Below are positions 8,898 to 16,667 of a DNA stretch of 64,000 nucleotides, in pieces. A program made the position numbers and the translations under genes. This DNA comes from an uncultured Litoreibacter sp. GTDB taxonomy: Bacteria; Pseudomonadota; Alphaproteobacteria; Rhodobacterales; Rhodobacteraceae. The stretch's first letter is position 1; the number at the start of each line of letters is the position of its first letter. Below the pieces are notes generated by a model. It was not told where the DNA came from, did not search any database, and was given only the letters and a program-made list of their open reading frames with translations. The stretch is from positions 366,751 through 430,750 of the forward strand of contig CANNGL010000005.1 of the NCBI GenBank assembly GCA_947504205.1, read 5' to 3'.

Positions 8898-8980
8898 AAA
8901 GTTGCACGGCATTCTTGCTTTTTGATGCTGGGTCGGGCTGAATACTGGCAACAAAGACTCATAATGACAGGGGATAAAAC

Positions 8981-10126
8981 ATGGCCATCATCTGGAGACA
9001 TTCAGTATTGGCAGCTCGGCATGCTGCAATCGGCGGAGAGCTGGAAGATTGGAACGGCATGGGCACAGCCTGGTTCTATGACCACACGCCCGAGCGCGCC
9101 AAGGCGGATTACGAAGCCATTCGCACGAAAGCGGGGCTGATGGATGTCTCCGGTCTGAAGAAAGTGCATCTGGTTGGCCCTGACGCGGCTTACGTGATCG
9201 ACCGGGTGACGACACGCAATGTCGCAAAGATTGCCGTGGGCCGGTCCACCTATGCGTCGATCCTGAATTCGGATGGCAAGTTCATTGACGACTGCATCAT
9301 TTATCATCTCGCCGTAAACACGTGGATGGTGGTGCATGGTACGGGCACCGGGATGGAGCAGCTTACAACGGTTGCCGCAGCAAAGAATGTTGCCGTCCTG
9401 TTTGATGACGATCTGCATGACATGTCGTTGCAAGGGCCGGTGGCGGTCGATTTCCTTGCCAAGCATATCGATGGCATTCGCGATCTGGCCTATTTTGGGA
9501 TCATGCATACGAAGCTGTTTGGGGCGAATGTGATGATCTCCCGCACTGGGTATACCGGCGAGCGGGGCTACGAGATTTTCGTTGGCGCCAAGGACACGGT
9601 GCATGTCTGGGATAGCATTTTGTCGGAAGGCGAGAGCATGGGCATCCGTCCGGTACAGTTCTCGACGCTCGATCTGCTGCGCACTGAAAGCTATCTGCTG
9701 TTCTATCCGGGCGACAACTCGGAGACTTATCCGTTTGCTGACGAGCCATGCGGCGACACGATCTGGGAGCTGGGTCTTGAGTTCACCGTCTCACCAGGCA
9801 AGACCGGATTTATTGGGGCAGAGAACCACTATGCTCTGGAGGGCAAAGAGCGCTTCAAGATCTATGGTGTGCGGCTTGAGGGCACGACCCCGGCAGATGA
9901 AGGTGCTGAACTGCTGCAGGATGGCAAGCAAGTGGGTCACGTCACCTTCGGGATGTATTCCGATGTCAACAAGCATAACGTTGGCATCGCCCGGATGCCC
10001 GTGGACTGCGCCAAGCCAGGCACCAAGCTGACGGTGCGCAATGGCGATGGCACGGAGATTGCCTGCGTCACGGAGGAAATGCCCTTCTACGACAAGGACA
10101 AGAAAATCCGGGTCGCAAAAGGCTAA
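8981..10126 (+). CDS. dmmD: GcvT-like aminomethyltransferase of the dimethylamine monooxygenase operon
   Basis: A 381-residue protein of the glycine-cleavage T-protein/YgfZ fold, with GcvT-type segments GLMDVSGLKKVHLVGPDA, SRTGYTGERGYEIF and the C-terminal barrel region near DGKQVGHVTFG. T-protein relatives bind tetrahydrofolate, and in dmm operons this gene is thought to capture the formaldehyde released by N-demethylation as methylene-THF. The ATG at 8981 is preceded by AGGGG at good spacing. It is the first gene of dmmDABC, 53 bases before dmmA, and is divergent from amt. A role in the stand-alone glycine cleavage system is unlikely because no gcvH or gcvP is present. Confidence 0.85.
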   Translation: MAIIWRHSVLAARHAAIGGELEDWNGMGTAWFYDHTPERAKADYEAIRTKAGLMDVSGLKKVHLVGPDAAYVIDRVTTRNVAKIAVGRSTYASILNSDGKFIDDCIIYHLAVNTWMVVHGTGTGMEQLTTVAAAKNVAVLFDDDLHDMSLQGPVAVDFLAKHIDGIRDLAYFGIMHTKLFGANVMISRTGYTGERGYEIFVGAKDTVHVWDSILSEGESMGIRPVQFSTLDLLRTESYLLFYPGDNSETYPFADEPCGDTIWELGLEFTVSPGKTGFIGAENHYALEGKERFKIYGVRLEGTTPADEGAELLQDGKQVGHVTFGMYSDVNKHNVGIARMPVDCAKPGTKLTVRNGDGTEIACVTEEMPFYDKDKKIRVAKG

Positions 10127-10179
10127 GAGAGCAGGGCGCGCGCTTCGGTTCGCGCCCGAACTGTCTGCAAGAGGATCAA

Positions 10180-10776
10180 ATGTCGAAATTCGAGTTTCCA
10201 CCTGCAATCAAGAGCCGGCCGGTTTATGGCACGCTTGAGGCGCGCACCGGCAAGCATCATCTGATGATCGCAGATGCCGAAGGGGCAGAGGCCATTCTTG
10301 AGATTGCCACGCCTGAACTGATGGCCAAAAGCCATATCATCTATATTCCAAAGGGCGCGGATTACGGCGACAAGCTGCGGGCGTTGCAGCCTGCGCAGTA
10401 TTACGAGGGTCCGAGCTATGCAGCCTCGGTGCAGCGGATCCGCCATGTGCTGGCCAACGCGCATATGGGGTTGCAGATTTATCTAACAGGCACTGAAGGA
10501 TTGATGGGGCAGGCGCAAAACGAGGCAATGCAGGCCGGTTTTCCGCACACGGCGATCCAGACCGAACATCGAGGATCAGTTGCCCGGCGCATGCAATGCG
10601 TGCATTGCAAGGGCATAACCGAAGAGGTGGAAACCGATCCGTTCGTTTGCAGTCATTGCGGGTTGAACCTGTTTGTGCGCGATCATTATTCGCGCCGATT
10701 GGCGGCCTATCAGGGTGTGTGCATTGATGCCGAAGATCCCGGCAATGTGCCGGAGCCAAAGGGGATATACGAATGA
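10180..10776 (+). CDS. dmmA: Dimethylamine monooxygenase subunit DmmA
   Basis: A 198-residue protein (about 22 kDa). The C-terminal region, residues about 143-190, carries two Cys-x2-Cys pairs (CVHC and CSHC) that look like a zinc ribbon or small metal site, followed by HYSRRLAAYQGV. Dimethylamine monooxygenase purified from methylotrophic pseudomonads has three subunits of about 42, 36 and 24 kDa; the three genes 10180-12823 predict masses of the same pattern. The exact task of this smallest subunit is unclear. Its stop overlaps the dmmB start as ATGA, so the subunits are translationally coupled. Confidence 0.87.
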   Translation: MSKFEFPPAIKSRPVYGTLEARTGKHHLMIADAEGAEAILEIATPELMAKSHIIYIPKGADYGDKLRALQPAQYYEGPSYAASVQRIRHVLANAHMGLQIYLTGTEGLMGQAQNEAMQAGFPHTAIQTEHRGSVARRMQCVHCKGITEEVETDPFVCSHCGLNLFVRDHYSRRLAAYQGVCIDAEDPGNVPEPKGIYE

Positions 10777-11759
10777 GCGCGGCCCCACAGAAAGCCAAAG
10801 CAGGCGCAGAGAAGATCGAGGTCATCGTCAAAGCGGTTGTGCCGCTGAATGATCTTGTGACCCGGTTTGAATTCGAGCGCCGCGGCGGCGCGTTGTTCCC
10901 ACCGTTTTCTGGTGGCGCTCACACCGTTGTCGAGATGCAGGACGGTGAGCGGACACGGCTCAACCCTTATTCGTTGATGTCTGACCCGTCGGACCGAACG
11001 ACCTATGCGATCTCGGTCAGGCGTGACGATGAGGGGCGGGGTGGTTCACTGTTCTTGCACAACCACGTCAAGGTTGGCGATGTGATGACAATTACCTTTC
11101 CGGTGAACCTGTTTTCGCTTGATCTGCGGGCGAAGAAGCATCTGTTCTTTGCCGGTGGCATCGGGATCACGCCCTTCATGGCGATGATCGAGCAGCTGGA
11201 ACATATGAACGGCAATTGGGAGCTGCACTATGCGTGCCGCAGCGAGAGCCTTGGCACCTATGTAGATGTGCTGAGCTACAAGTACCCCAACAAGGTGCAT
11301 GTGTATTACGACGATCAGAAACAGGCGATCGCGCTGGAAGACTTGCTGGACGGGCAACCGCTTGGCACCAACGCCTATGTGTGCGGCCCCAAGGGGATGA
11401 TCGACTGGGTGCACGCAACGGCCTCTGCCGCTGGGTGGCCCGACGCCAATGTGCATTCAGAGGAATTTCTTGCCCCTGCACCCGGTGAACCTTTCGAAGT
11501 CCGTTTGTGCCAATCGGACAAGACCATCACGGTTGGCGAGCATGAAAGCCTGCTGGAAGCGATCGAGCGAGCTGGGGTTGAAGCCCCGTTTCTGTGTCGC
11601 GGTGGATCCTGCGGGCAATGCGAGACGGATGTTGTGTCCTATGACGGAGATTTCGTGCATCGCGATCATTGGCTCGACGATGAAGAACATGCCTCTGGCA
11701 AGAAGATAATGCCCTGCGTCAGCCGCTTTGTCGGCAAGCAACTGGAGCTTGATAGATGA
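10773..11759 (+). CDS. dmmB: Dimethylamine monooxygenase reductase subunit DmmB
   Basis: A 328-residue phthalate-dioxygenase-reductase-like protein. In order: an FMN-binding barrel with the RLNPYSLMS segment (about 52-60), an NAD(P)H-binding domain with the FFAGGIGITPFMAMIEQL segment (about 127-144), the YVCGPKGMIDWV segment, and a C-terminal plant-type 2Fe-2S ferredoxin domain with CRGGSCGQCETDVVS and a last ligand in MPCVSR. It passes electrons from NAD(P)H to the oxygenase. It overlaps both neighbours by four bases (ATGA). Similar reductases serve Rieske oxygenases, but the DmmA and DmmC neighbours fix the partner here. Confidence 0.9.
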   Translation: MSAAPQKAKAGAEKIEVIVKAVVPLNDLVTRFEFERRGGALFPPFSGGAHTVVEMQDGERTRLNPYSLMSDPSDRTTYAISVRRDDEGRGGSLFLHNHVKVGDVMTITFPVNLFSLDLRAKKHLFFAGGIGITPFMAMIEQLEHMNGNWELHYACRSESLGTYVDVLSYKYPNKVHVYYDDQKQAIALEDLLDGQPLGTNAYVCGPKGMIDWVHATASAAGWPDANVHSEEFLAPAPGEPFEVRLCQSDKTITVGEHESLLEAIERAGVEAPFLCRGGSCGQCETDVVSYDGDFVHRDHWLDDEEHASGKKIMPCVSRFVGKQLELDR

Positions 11760-12823
11760 CCATCCAATTCAATGACGAGACCTTCCGGGACGACTATTCC
11801 TTCCATAACTCGGACTGGGCGATCAAACGCTTCCCGTTTCCGTTCCACGAAGACAGCTACATGTATGCCGTCAATATGGAGCAGCATCGCGGTGGGCCTG
11901 AAGGCTCGGTCTATGAGAAGCGCTTCGATGTGGATGAGCACTATGTGGCCGAGATGCGCGACCGGGCGATGGTTCTGGCCGATGATCCGCTGCGCTGCCA
12001 ATCCCTGCCGCATATGACGCTGGCCGGATGGGACCTGCTGGAACTGATCATGGTGTCGAAATCCGAGGATTATCCGGACCTGTTTGAGTTGCACAGGGAC
12101 GGTGATCAATGGCGCTGGGTCAACAAGCCCATGGGAATTGATGACAGCTTCACCTTTATGGATGAAACCACGCTGCCATACGGTCCGATGGAATATATCA
12201 CTCGTCAGACCCAAGGGGATTTCTGCGTGCTGGATCAGCGCGAGGACAACCTTTGGATGGATGCGGGAATTGTCACGACGCAGGCCGACTGGTCGTTGGA
12301 TTTCGATATCGGTATGAATTTCTTTGAGTGGCACGCACCTGTGCCTCTGGCCCATGAAAAGGGCATCTTTGTCCGGGCGCTCAAATTCCTGCTTAACATT
12401 CAGCAAGGTGCGCCTGCGCGGCGGTTGAACTGGACCATGACGGTTAATCCACTGCTCGATACCAGCCCGGAGAACTATCACAAGTGGGGCATTCAGAAGA
12501 CCACTTTGACGCCTGAGAATATCGGCTCAAAACAGCATCTCCGGGTTGAGTTGCAGACCTTTTTCCGGCTGCCGCGCTCGAACGCGTTGGTGTTCCCGAT
12601 CCGCTGCTACCTCTGCTCGTTTCAGGATCTGATGACGATGCCCAAATGGGGGCGGCGTTTGCACCGGGTTGTTCGTGATCTGCCGGTGGAATTGGCCACT
12701 TACAAGGGGTTCATCGACAACCGGCCGATGATGCTGGATTACCTGTCGCAATTTGACGATGGGTTGCCCACTTCTCCGGGGGTCTGGCCGGATTTCGACA
12801 CCGAGCCGCCGCTGCAAAAGTAG
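11756..12823 (+). CDS. dmmC: Heme-dependent oxidative N-demethylase subunit DmmC (DUF3445)
   Basis: A 355-residue member of the DUF3445 family, the catalytic alpha subunit of heme-dependent oxidative N-demethylases, which bind heme in a PAS-like domain. It converts dimethylamine to methylamine and formaldehyde. Family features include PFHEDSYMYAVNMEQHRGG near the N-terminus, the QEDYP-like SEDYPDLFELH segment, LWMDAGIVTTQADWSLDFDIG, and the C-terminal HLRVELQTFFRLPRSNALVFPIRCYL segment. Predicted mass is about 41 kDa, matching the large subunit of the known enzyme. It ends the dmmDABC overlap chain; the GFA gene starts 46 bases later. Confidence 0.9.
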   Translation: MTIQFNDETFRDDYSFHNSDWAIKRFPFPFHEDSYMYAVNMEQHRGGPEGSVYEKRFDVDEHYVAEMRDRAMVLADDPLRCQSLPHMTLAGWDLLELIMVSKSEDYPDLFELHRDGDQWRWVNKPMGIDDSFTFMDETTLPYGPMEYITRQTQGDFCVLDQREDNLWMDAGIVTTQADWSLDFDIGMNFFEWHAPVPLAHEKGIFVRALKFLLNIQQGAPARRLNWTMTVNPLLDTSPENYHKWGIQKTTLTPENIGSKQHLRVELQTFFRLPRSNALVFPIRCYLCSFQDLMTMPKWGRRLHRVVRDLPVELATYKGFIDNRPMMLDYLSQFDDGLPTSPGVWPDFDTEPPLQK

Positions 12824-12868
12824 GGCTTATCTGTTGACCGATGACAGGCCAGTGGCGATGCTGCTGGG

Positions 12869-13342
12869 ATGACGGATCACGCTCAACATGGTGGGTGCGC
12901 TTGCGGGGCCGTGCGTTACACGCTGACGCGCCCGGCGATGTTTACCCATTGCTGTCACTGCACCCAATGTCAGGCGCTGACGGGAAGTGCCTTTGTCCTG
13001 AATGCGATTATCGAAAATGATGCGATTGAGCTGCAGGCGGGCACCTTGATCGAGACGCCGGGACCAACAGAGAGCGGCGGTGTGCACCAGATTTACCGCT
13101 GCTCGGTCTGCCACACAGCGATGTGGAGCGATTATGGCGGGCGTCCGAATTATCGGTTTGTCCGTGTTGGGACGTTGGATGCACCAAGCGCGCAGCCGCC
13201 AGATGTTCATATCTTCACCCGATCGAAGCTCGACTGGGTGAACATCCCTGAGGGGCAAGCCGCTTTTGAGGTTTTCTATGATCTTGAGAGCACGTGGCCC
13301 GCAGCATCTTTGGCGCGTCGGAAGCTGGCGCTGGCCAAGTGA
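12869..13342 (+). CDS. GFA/CENP-V family zinc protein
   Basis: A 157-residue protein of the glutathione-dependent formaldehyde-activating family (Mss4-like fold). The zinc-binding cysteines are seen in GGCACGAVRY, in CCHCTQCQALTGSAF and in RCSVCHTAMWS. Most members have no proven substrate, and the family name rests on one disputed activity. Its position 46 bases after dmmC suggests handling of the formaldehyde made by TMAO/DMA demethylation, by inference. It converges on the XRE-cupin gene with a 6-base gap. Confidence 0.82.
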   Translation: MTDHAQHGGCACGAVRYTLTRPAMFTHCCHCTQCQALTGSAFVLNAIIENDAIELQAGTLIETPGPTESGGVHQIYRCSVCHTAMWSDYGGRPNYRFVRVGTLDAPSAQPPDVHIFTRSKLDWVNIPEGQAAFEVFYDLESTWPAASLARRKLALAK

Positions 13343-13348
13343 GGCGGA

Positions 13349-14005
13349 TCAGGTTTTCTGCGGATAGCTGATGACGGAAATGTAGCGTGCAGGAAGGCTG
13401 ACAAGCTTCTCCGGCCCGTGCGGAGCATCGGCGTCGAAAAATAGCGTGTCGCCGGGGCCAAGCGGGTAGACCTGATCACCGTGACGGTAATCCACTTCGC
13501 CTTCCAGCATGTAGATCGTCTCGATCCCACCATGCTGGAATGTGGGGAAGACATCTGACTGCTCCGACAGGGTGATCAGATATGGCTCGACGATTACGCC
13601 GGACGCGTTCGATCCGATATGACCAAGCAAGTTATACTGATGATTGGCGCGCGTGCCCTCACGTTCCATCTCGACACCCTCGCCGGACTTGGTGTGCACC
13701 GCTTCGCGCCGCTCCTCGTAGCCGCGAAAGAAGCTGGTCAGAGGGACGGACAGGGAATTGGCCAATGTTTGCAAAGTGGTCAGCGATGGGGAGGTGTTCC
13801 CGTTTTCGATCTTTGACAGCATTCCGATGGACAGCCCGGTCATCTGAGCCAGATCAGCGACCGTCACCTCCTGCTGCTTGCGAAACGCACGGACCTGTCG
13901 GCCAATCGCGACCTCCAGTACTTTTTCGCGGTCTTCAGATCGGACTCGGTGCGGATCTTGTGTGAGTTTTGAAACCATATCGCGCCCAAGCTTTTCTATC
14001 TTCAT
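13349..14005 (-). CDS. XRE-family regulator with C-terminal cupin
   Basis: A 218-residue transcription factor. An XRE helix-turn-helix spans about residues 33-90 (GRQVRAFRKQQEVTVADLAQ then MTGLSIGMLSKIENG), and a cupin sensor domain spans about 125-215, with FPTFQHGGIETIYMLEGEVDY and LGPGDTLFFDADAPHGPEKL. Such regulators control amine, amino-acid and putrescine catabolism in many proteobacteria, and the cupin binds a small ligand. The ATG at 14005 is preceded by TAGGA. The start region overlaps a GTAGGAATA sequence that also occurs upstream of mgsA, which suggests self-regulation plus control of the mgs run. It is divergent from the glxA-type gene. Confidence 0.88.
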   Translation of the reverse strand: MKIEKLGRDMVSKLTQDPHRVRSEDREKVLEVAIGRQVRAFRKQQEVTVADLAQMTGLSIGMLSKIENGNTSPSLTTLQTLANSLSVPLTSFFRGYEERREAVHTKSGEGVEMEREGTRANHQYNLLGHIGSNASGVIVEPYLITLSEQSDVFPTFQHGGIETIYMLEGEVDYRHGDQVYPLGPGDTLFFDADAPHGPEKLVSLPARYISVISYPQKT

Positions 14006-14090
14006 ATATTCCTACCTATTCGTGGGCAGATCGATCGCGCAAGATTTCGTTTACTGGAAACCGGTCGTATTACCCTTGATATATGTCATT

Positions 14091-14116
14091 GTAGGGCAAA
14101 TTTTTCCTGTTGGTAA
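14091..14116. promoter_or_regulatory. Operator-like site in front of the GlxA-type regulator
   Basis: GTAGG, about eight AT-rich bases, then TTCCTGTTGGTAA; it copies the site in front of mgsA (6967-6993). TTACCCT (14070-14076) and AGGGCAA (14093-14099) add a further inverted pair. The site ends only 7 bases before the regulator start codon, so bound protein would block initiation or translation-proximal transcription. Confidence 0.45.
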
Positions 14117-14123
14117 AATAAAT

Positions 14124-15128
14124 ATGACCACGAATAAAAAAATGCGAATTGGGTTCCTGATCTTTCCGGGCTTTCCGATGGCCTGTCTGACCTCGATGAT
14201 CGAGCCGCTTCGGGCGGCCAATGAGATCGCTGGTCAGGTTGCTTTTGAGTGGCAGTTGATCGCGGAGCAGGCCGGGCGTGTGACGTCGAGCGCGGATGTA
14301 GCTTTCGATGCGGAACATGCCCTGGCTGATGTTCGGGAGATCGACGTCCTGTTTTGCCTTAGTGCGCCGACCGCATGTTTTTCTGACACCAAGCGCGGTC
14401 ATGCGATGATGCGGACGCTGGCACGGCACGGCACCATCTTGGGGGCGATCAGCGGCGGCGTATTTCCCTTGGCCAGGTCGGGGCTAATGGACGGGCGTCA
14501 AGTGTCCGTTCATTGGTGTTACGAGGCCGCATTTCGCGCGGAGTTTCCCAAACTGAAGGCGTCGGGCGATGTGATCGTGACGGACGGGCGGCGCTACACC
14601 GTGGCAGGTGCTGCGGCGGCGTTCGATCTGGCGTTGCAGTTGGTTGAGGACCGGTTGGGCCGTGACGTGTCGCATGAGGTTGCGTGTTGGTTTCAGCATC
14701 CATTGGTGCGGGGCGAGGGGGTTCAGCAGCGTGTGCCGGTCGCCCAGATGCCAGAGACCGGTGGCCAGTTGCCGGAACTGGTGGCGCGGGCGGTGGAGAT
14801 CTTTGCCATGCGGCTGTCGGACCCGGTTTCGATTGCTGAGATAGCGGCGCAAACGGGTGTGACACCACGCCAGATCGAGCGGGCCTTCAAGAAAGCGACG
14901 GGCCAAAGCCCGACGCATTACTACCGGGCGATGCGAATGAAGGCGGCGCGCCAGTTGGTGATGTATTCCAAGGACCCCATTGGGGAGATCGCACTTGCAG
15001 TGGGTTATGGCAGCGCCGCGCCGATGATTGCGCATTACAAGGCTGCGCACGGGATCACCCCGAAAGAGGACCGGGCGCGGATCAATCAGTTCCGTGTGGA
15101 TGGAAACATTCCAGTGCCGTCCGTCTAG
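14124..15128 (+). CDS. GlxA-type AraC-family regulator (DJ-1/PfpI plus HTH)
   Basis: A 334-residue regulator. The N-terminal DJ-1/PfpI-like domain (about 7-190) begins RIGFLIFPGFPMACLTSMIE and has the usual CLSAPTACF and GAISGGVFPLARSG loops. The C-terminal AraC helix-turn-helix pair (about 230-325) contains ETGVTPRQIERAFKKATG-like and DPIGEIALAVGYGSAAPMIA segments. GlxA/GbdR/CdhR proteins are activators of glycine betaine, dimethylglycine and carnitine catabolism, so a role as activator of the amine cluster is plausible. I chose the ATG at 14124 because a longer frame (to 13878) would run into the divergent regulator; a second in-frame ATG at 14142 is also possible. No strong ribosome site is seen before either. 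Confidence 0.87.
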   Translation: MTTNKKMRIGFLIFPGFPMACLTSMIEPLRAANEIAGQVAFEWQLIAEQAGRVTSSADVAFDAEHALADVREIDVLFCLSAPTACFSDTKRGHAMMRTLARHGTILGAISGGVFPLARSGLMDGRQVSVHWCYEAAFRAEFPKLKASGDVIVTDGRRYTVAGAAAAFDLALQLVEDRLGRDVSHEVACWFQHPLVRGEGVQQRVPVAQMPETGGQLPELVARAVEIFAMRLSDPVSIAEIAAQTGVTPRQIERAFKKATGQSPTHYYRAMRMKAARQLVMYSKDPIGEIALAVGYGSAAPMIAHYKAAHGITPKEDRARINQFRVDGNIPVPSV

Positions 15129-15142
15129 GGCGGCAAGAGGCG

Positions 15143-15589
15143 TCAGGTCAAATTGCCCGGCGCCCCTACGACCAATCTGCCCAAAAGGTCAGACAGGGTT
15201 TCTATCTCATCGACGTCCCAACGATCCCGAAAGACATCTGTGGCCCGTTTGGCCAGCGTTGCTTGCGCTTCGGCGAGACGCTCGGCCCCTGTCGGTGTCA
15301 GCACGACGAAGGCCAGACGAGCATCGCGACTGTCGGTTTCGCGCGCCACAAGTCCAAGCTTTTCCATCGGCGCCGCCATTCTGGTGACGGTTGAGGCGCT
15401 TGTGTTAAGGCGCTTTGCCAATTCGACACGGGTCAGGCGTTGGCGCGGTGCGGCGTCCAACTGCATCATCAGGAACAATTCGTTCACAGACAGGCCGTGT
15501 ACGGACGAAAATTCGCCGGCAAGACGTGCCTCGATCAAGCGGGCTGATTGCAAGAGGCGCAATACGGAGGTCAGAGAAGTATCAGTCAT
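15143..15589 (-). CDS. MarR-family transcriptional regulator
   Basis: A 148-residue winged-helix regulator. The RLTRVELAKRLNTSASTVTR recognition helix region and the wing with DSRDARLAFVVLTPTG are typical of MarR. The frame is open to 15667, but the ATG at 15589 gives the usual family length and leaves room for a promoter shared with the divergent ABA4-like gene 78 bases away. It probably regulates that gene. It converges on the GlxA-type gene with a 14-base gap. The ligand cannot be predicted. Confidence 0.85.
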   Translation of the reverse strand: MTDTSLTSVLRLLQSARLIEARLAGEFSSVHGLSVNELFLMMQLDAAPRQRLTRVELAKRLNTSASTVTRMAAPMEKLGLVARETDSRDARLAFVVLTPTGAERLAEAQATLAKRATDVFRDRWDVDEIETLSDLLGRLVVGAPGNLT

Positions 15590-15667
15590 GTTTGCGTATT
15601 TATGGCGAATCGATTGCATATGCAAGTATTTTAAAATAAATCCGCAAAAAACACGATTGGATATCAC

Positions 15668-16099
15668 ATGAATTTGGAAACTCTGTTTTCTGTCGCAAGC
15701 CTGATGGCCATGGCCGGATGGCTTATTCTATTGGCCTCGCCGTGGATGCCCATCTGGTCGAACCGCATCGGTGGATTTGTCATCCCGGCGCTGTTGTCAG
15801 TGGGCTACTTGCTATTGTTGCTGCTGTCACAGGGCAGCGAAGATGGTGGTTTTGGCAGTCTGGCCGGGGTCGTGGCCCTTTTTGGTCAGCCGCAAGCGGT
15901 ATTGGCGGGCTGGGTGCACTTTCTGGCCTTTGATCTGTTTATCGGGGCGTGGCAGTGCCGGGTGGCGCGTGCAGACGGGATCGCGTTTGTCTGGGTGATC
16001 CCCTGTCTGGCGTTGACATTCCTGTTGGGGCCGCTTGGGTTGCTGGCATTTCTGGGTTTGCGTGTGGTGTTGGCCAAACAGGGACCAATCGCGGCCTGA
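15668..16099 (+). CDS. ABA4-like membrane protein (DUF4281)
   Basis: A 143-residue protein with four predicted hydrophobic spans and the family segment WVHFLAFDLFIGAWQCRVA. Plant ABA4 is needed for neoxanthin synthesis, but bacterial members have no proven role. It is preceded by a divergent MarR gene and ends 4 bases before the converging mgdD gene, so it sits as a two-gene insert between the regulators and the mgd operon. I see no link to methylated amines. Confidence 0.78.
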   Translation: MNLETLFSVASLMAMAGWLILLASPWMPIWSNRIGGFVIPALLSVGYLLLLLLSQGSEDGGFGSLAGVVALFGQPQAVLAGWVHFLAFDLFIGAWQCRVARADGIAFVWVIPCLALTFLLGPLGLLAFLGLRVVLAKQGPIAA

Positions 16100-16103
16100 T
16101 TGA

Positions 16104-16667
16104 TCAGAGCGCGGCCTTCATCGCGGTGTGCAGGGCGTGATGTAGCGAGCCTGCGGAAGAGCGTGGTCCGAGGATGCGCACCCAATCGGTCGGGTCGCGA
16201 CGGATCACGTAGCAGCCCAGATGATGGATCGAGGTGCGCTGTGCATCCCCCGTCTGCATTTGGCGGATATCAAGATTGCAGCAAAGCTCCATCACCGCCT
16301 CCATTCCGTCACCTTGCAGGTCGAACGCGGCCCACGCATCCGTTTGCTCGGTCACTGAGGCGGACGTGCCGAAGCGTTTGACCAATTGGGCGGCGAGGTC
16401 TTCATGGCTGTCGAAGGGCGCGCCGATCATCCAGAAATCAGGGCCCATCCAGAAACCGGCCTCCGGGTCGCGGAGTTTTGCTTTTCCAGGTTCAGGCACA
16501 GATCCCAAGAGCGCTTTGAGATGTTTGCGACAGGCGGCTTCCTTGCCGTGGCGCGCAGCGATGGAGGCCAGAGCGAGACCGGGTTTCTCCGTGAGGGTCA
16601 CGCCTGCGACCGTGTCGATGCGTGGCTCGGTGCCGCCAAGGGCGGTGATGGGGGCGAGATCATGCAC
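16104..16667 (-). CDS. mgdD: N-methylglutamate dehydrogenase subunit D / SoxG-like
   Basis: A 187-residue homologue of the gamma subunit of heterotetrameric sarcosine oxidase (GcvT-like fold), with ITALGGTEPRI near the start and GFWMGPDFWMIGAP in the middle. An in-frame ATG exists at 16721, but the GTG at 16667 has AGGAG upstream, overlaps the mgdC stop by eight bases and gives the family-typical VHDLxPITALGG start, so I prefer it. The name mgdD rather than soxG rests on the island context (mgsABC and gmaS nearby) and on the MgdB features. The subunit itself does not separate the two enzymes. Confidence 0.78.
   Translation of the reverse strand: MHDLAPITALGGTEPRIDTVAGVTLTEKPGLALASIAARHGKEAACRKHLKALLGSVPEPGKAKLRDPEAGFWMGPDFWMIGAPFDSHEDLAAQLVKRFGTSASVTEQTDAWAAFDLQGDGMEAVMELCCNLDIRQMQTGDAQRTSIHHLGCYVIRRDPTDWVRILGPRSSAGSLHHALHTAMKAAL

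Noticed and set aside
8882-8941. A 19-codon open frame with a TTG start and a strong GGGAGGAG ribosome site before dmmD, as a possible leader peptide
   Set aside because: The frame overlaps the operator-like site, its residues show no regulatory codon run, and the ribosome-like sequence may be chance. Without comparative data I cannot support it.
8704-8980. Sigma-54 promoter in front of amt or dmmD
   Set aside because: A TGGCA word is present, but the paired GC element at the right spacing is missing on either strand.
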